A stretch of DNA of 64,000 bases from CAZGCA01 sp964524145 (lineage in GTDB: Bacteria; Hydrogenedentota; CAZGCA01): the NCBI GenBank assembly GCA_964524145.1, contig CAZGCA010000015.1, forward strand, positions 1-64,000, in the 5' to 3' direction. Below the pieces are notes generated by a model that saw only the letters and a program-made list of their open reading frames with translations, was not told the DNA's origin and ran no database searches. The position numbers and the translations under genes were made by a program. Shown here one piece after another: positions 62,234 to 64,000 of the stretch (positions are counted from its first letter, which is position 1; every line of letters begins with the position of its first letter).

Positions 62234-63898
62234 GTGCTTACGAAGAGAAGCGCAACTGCGTATGTGCTGTTGACGGTCGTGTGGACGCTCATCGCCACGT
62301 GGCAGGCTCTTGAACACAGCCGCACACGGGACTTGGCGCGTGCGGCGCTGCGCAACCGCGCCCGCGACATCTCGAACTCCGTCGGCGTGGTGATTCGGTC
62401 TCAGAGACGCTTCGGTGGTTTCGTTGAACAGCCGCGACTTGAGGCTGCCCTCGAGGAGTTGACTGAATCGAACGAGTTGCGGTCGGTCGCGCTCCTTAAC
62501 TCTGCAGGCGAAGTCACAGCTTCCGCCGGCGACCCGATCGAGTTGGACATCGAGAACCTTCTCGAACGAGGCGAGCGTTGGGCCAGGAACACGGTGACTG
62601 TCGGCAACCTGGTCGACCTTGGCCCGGGCGCACAACAGGACGAGGGAACGCCTTCCGCCACTATCGTGTTGACACCACCGGGTTCGGGTCATGACGCTGG
62701 CGCTGACGGCCCTCCTCCCGAGCCAGGACCTCCGCCTCCGCCGTTCTTTCCGTTGGACGAGAAAAAGTTCGACACCATTCGGGCTATTGTCAGGGGCGAC
62801 GCGCTGGATGAGGAGAAGATGGAGGCGTTGCGCTCGATGATCCCGAGCGAGCTTCTTGATGAACAGAAACTTGAGCGGTTGCGCGTTATGATGGAAGACG
62901 GTGAGTTGGATGAAAGGGACCGGAGGGACATCAGGGAGCTGTTTGGGCCCGGACGAAGAGGCGAACGCGGCCGCGGTCGACGCGGTCGATCGTTTTTCCG
63001 GCGGCCGCCTGGGATGAACGAGGAGCGATACCAGGAACTGGTCCAGCAACAGGGCGTGCACGCCTTCGTGCTCACCATGTCAACCGAGGCGTTTCGCGCC
63101 GCATGCGCCCGGGACTTGTGGCCGCGGATCGGTTTGACGGTGATCGCACTGGTGGCCGCAATCGGTGTGGGTGTCGCGTGGCACAGCCTGGAACGGTCGG
63201 CGGCGTTGCAGATGCGCCTGCTCAGAGCCAGCGAGATGAATATCCACCTGCAGGAGATGAACGTGGCCGCGGCAGGGCTCGCCCACGAGACTAGGAACCC
63301 GTTAAACACCATCAGGGGGCTCGCCCAGATGATCTCGAAGCATGCGGACGTCTCGGTCGAGATTCGCGACAGGTCGCGCGAGATAACCGAGGAAGTGGAC
63401 CGCGTGACAGGACGGCTGAACCAGTTTATCGATTATTCGAGACCGCCCGAGGTCAGGCCTGCACCCACCAACATCAAAGCGGTTGTCGGCGACGTGGCAA
63501 ACGCTTTGGAAACCGACATAGAGGACAAAGAGATTCAGTTCGAGCTGACCGGACCGGAACTGACCGTCGAAGCGGACGAGTCGCTCCTGCGACAGGTCAT
63601 CTTCAACCTGTTGCTGAATTCCATCCAGGCTGTGGACCGTGAAGGCAGTATAGAAGTGCTTCTCGAGAAAGCCGGACCGGACGAGGCGAGCATCGAGGTC
63701 CGCGATAACGGTCCGGGCGTGCCCGATCACGCGAGGGAGGAGGTGTTCCGCCCATACTTCACCACCTCCGAGGAGGGCACAGGGCTCGGGCTGGCGGTTG
63801 TGCGTCAGCTCGTGCTGGCGCACCAATGGGAGATCGCCTATATCCCTCGAGACGACGGCGGCGCGCGATTCCGTGTAACTGGCCTGAGAGTGACGTAG
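62234..63898 (+). CDS. Sensor histidine kinase with long periplasmic region
   Basis: A 554-aa kinase, GTG start at 62234 with AGGAGGAG upstream at a wide spacing. Two membrane helices (AYVLLTVVWTLIATWQAL near 9 and IGLTVIALVAAIGVGVAWHS near 297) bracket a ~270-residue periplasmic part. That part has a Pro-rich stretch, acidic helices (EEKMEALRSMIPSELLDEQK) and an Arg/Gly-rich segment (RRGERGRGRRGR). The phospho-acceptor is in GLAHETRNPLNTIRG near residue 352, and the ATPase has NLLLNSIQAV, DNGPGVP and GTGLGLAVV. No response regulator is seen in the window; one may lie just beyond 64000. Confidence 0.88.
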   Translation: MLTKRSATAYVLLTVVWTLIATWQALEHSRTRDLARAALRNRARDISNSVGVVIRSQRRFGGFVEQPRLEAALEELTESNELRSVALLNSAGEVTASAGDPIELDIENLLERGERWARNTVTVGNLVDLGPGAQQDEGTPSATIVLTPPGSGHDAGADGPPPEPGPPPPPFFPLDEKKFDTIRAIVRGDALDEEKMEALRSMIPSELLDEQKLERLRVMMEDGELDERDRRDIRELFGPGRRGERGRGRRGRSFFRRPPGMNEERYQELVQQQGVHAFVLTMSTEAFRAACARDLWPRIGLTVIALVAAIGVGVAWHSLERSAALQMRLLRASEMNIHLQEMNVAAAGLAHETRNPLNTIRGLAQMISKHADVSVEIRDRSREITEEVDRVTGRLNQFIDYSRPPEVRPAPTNIKAVVGDVANALETDIEDKEIQFELTGPELTVEADESLLRQVIFNLLLNSIQAVDREGSIEVLLEKAGPDEASIEVRDNGPGVPDHAREEVFRPYFTTSEEGTGLGLAVVRQLVLAHQWEIAYIPRDDGGARFRVTGLRVT

Positions 63899-64000
63899 AA
63901 GGCGGTTCCATCGATATGCCGGTGTGGGTGCCGCGGTATGAGATGCTGGAGAATAAGACTGTCCAACCAGAGGTATTGTTTCGTTTGGTATATGCAACCT

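Noticed and set aside
63916..64000. Frame open to the window end after the kinase gene
   Set aside because: It is only 28 codons, lacks a ribosome binding site and does not resemble the start of a response regulator.

Overview
The window looks like chromosome from a GC-rich, didermal, flagellated bacterium. Four things point to a Planctomycetota / Lentisphaerota / Hydrogenedentota-like lineage: exported Gfo/Idh/MocA oxidoreductases and a sulfatase with twin-arginine-type leaders, a DUF1080 protein and a BNR sialidase-like protein, thrombospondin type 3 / IPTL-CTERM surface proteins, and many palindromic or MITE-like interspersed repeats. This assignment is an inference from gene content. No rRNA or other phylogenetic marker is present.

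Layout. 1-0.8 kb: palindromic repeats, then tRNA-Cys and tRNA-Leu. 0.8-4.4 kb: a voltage-gated K+ channel and a large Ca-binding-repeat surface protein. 4.4-6 kb: a non-coding block of ~440-bp tandem modules. 6-16 kb: mostly minus-strand exported catabolic or envelope enzymes (DUF1080, SGNH-like, alpha/beta hydrolase, acyltransferase, FAD oxidoreductase, sialidase-like, Gfo/Idh/MocA), two tiny genes (36 and 39 codons) and a TIM-barrel protein. 16-20.6 kb: a minus-strand cluster with two membrane-anchored HEAT-repeat proteins. 21-27.7 kb: membrane and TPR proteins, a Gfo/Idh/MocA enzyme and an exported MTA/SAH nucleosidase. 28-36.9 kb: a flagellar operon (fliM, fliN, fliA-type sigma, fliK-like, a stand-alone FlhB C-domain) ending in a four-module glycosyltransferase/methyltransferase/TPR protein. 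37-39.7 kb: SIMPL protein, ECF sigma/anti-sigma pair, YbjQ and a membrane protein. 40-45.3 kb: Mrr-type restriction endonuclease, degenerate SNase-like protein, YidD and small envelope proteins. 45.7-49 kb: sulfatase, metallophosphoesterase, zinc-finger/TPR protein. 49.6-63.9 kb: a complete-looking, translationally coupled type II secretion (or T4P-like) operon gspE-F-G-H-I-J-K-L-M-C, followed by the secretin and a sensor histidine kinase.

The most unusual feature is the secretin. Where one gspD gene is expected there are three consecutive genes (59200-60132, 60196-60963, 60994-62172), each with its own ribosome binding site and signal peptide. Both breaks fall inside a secretin N-domain, in the Gly/Ser-rich loop between its first beta-alpha half and its second beta-beta-alpha half. 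Each polypeptide therefore ends with half a domain that the next one completes. If expressed as read, this secretin would have to be assembled from three exported proteins by half-domain complementation.

Other points of note are a 173-bp element with perfect 27-bp terminal inverted repeats whose relatives sit at gene 3' ends and supply stop codons, a 39-codon hydrophobic peptide gene with a consensus sigma-70 promoter and strong terminator, and a pseudopilin leader that appears to be built from an interspersed palindromic repeat.
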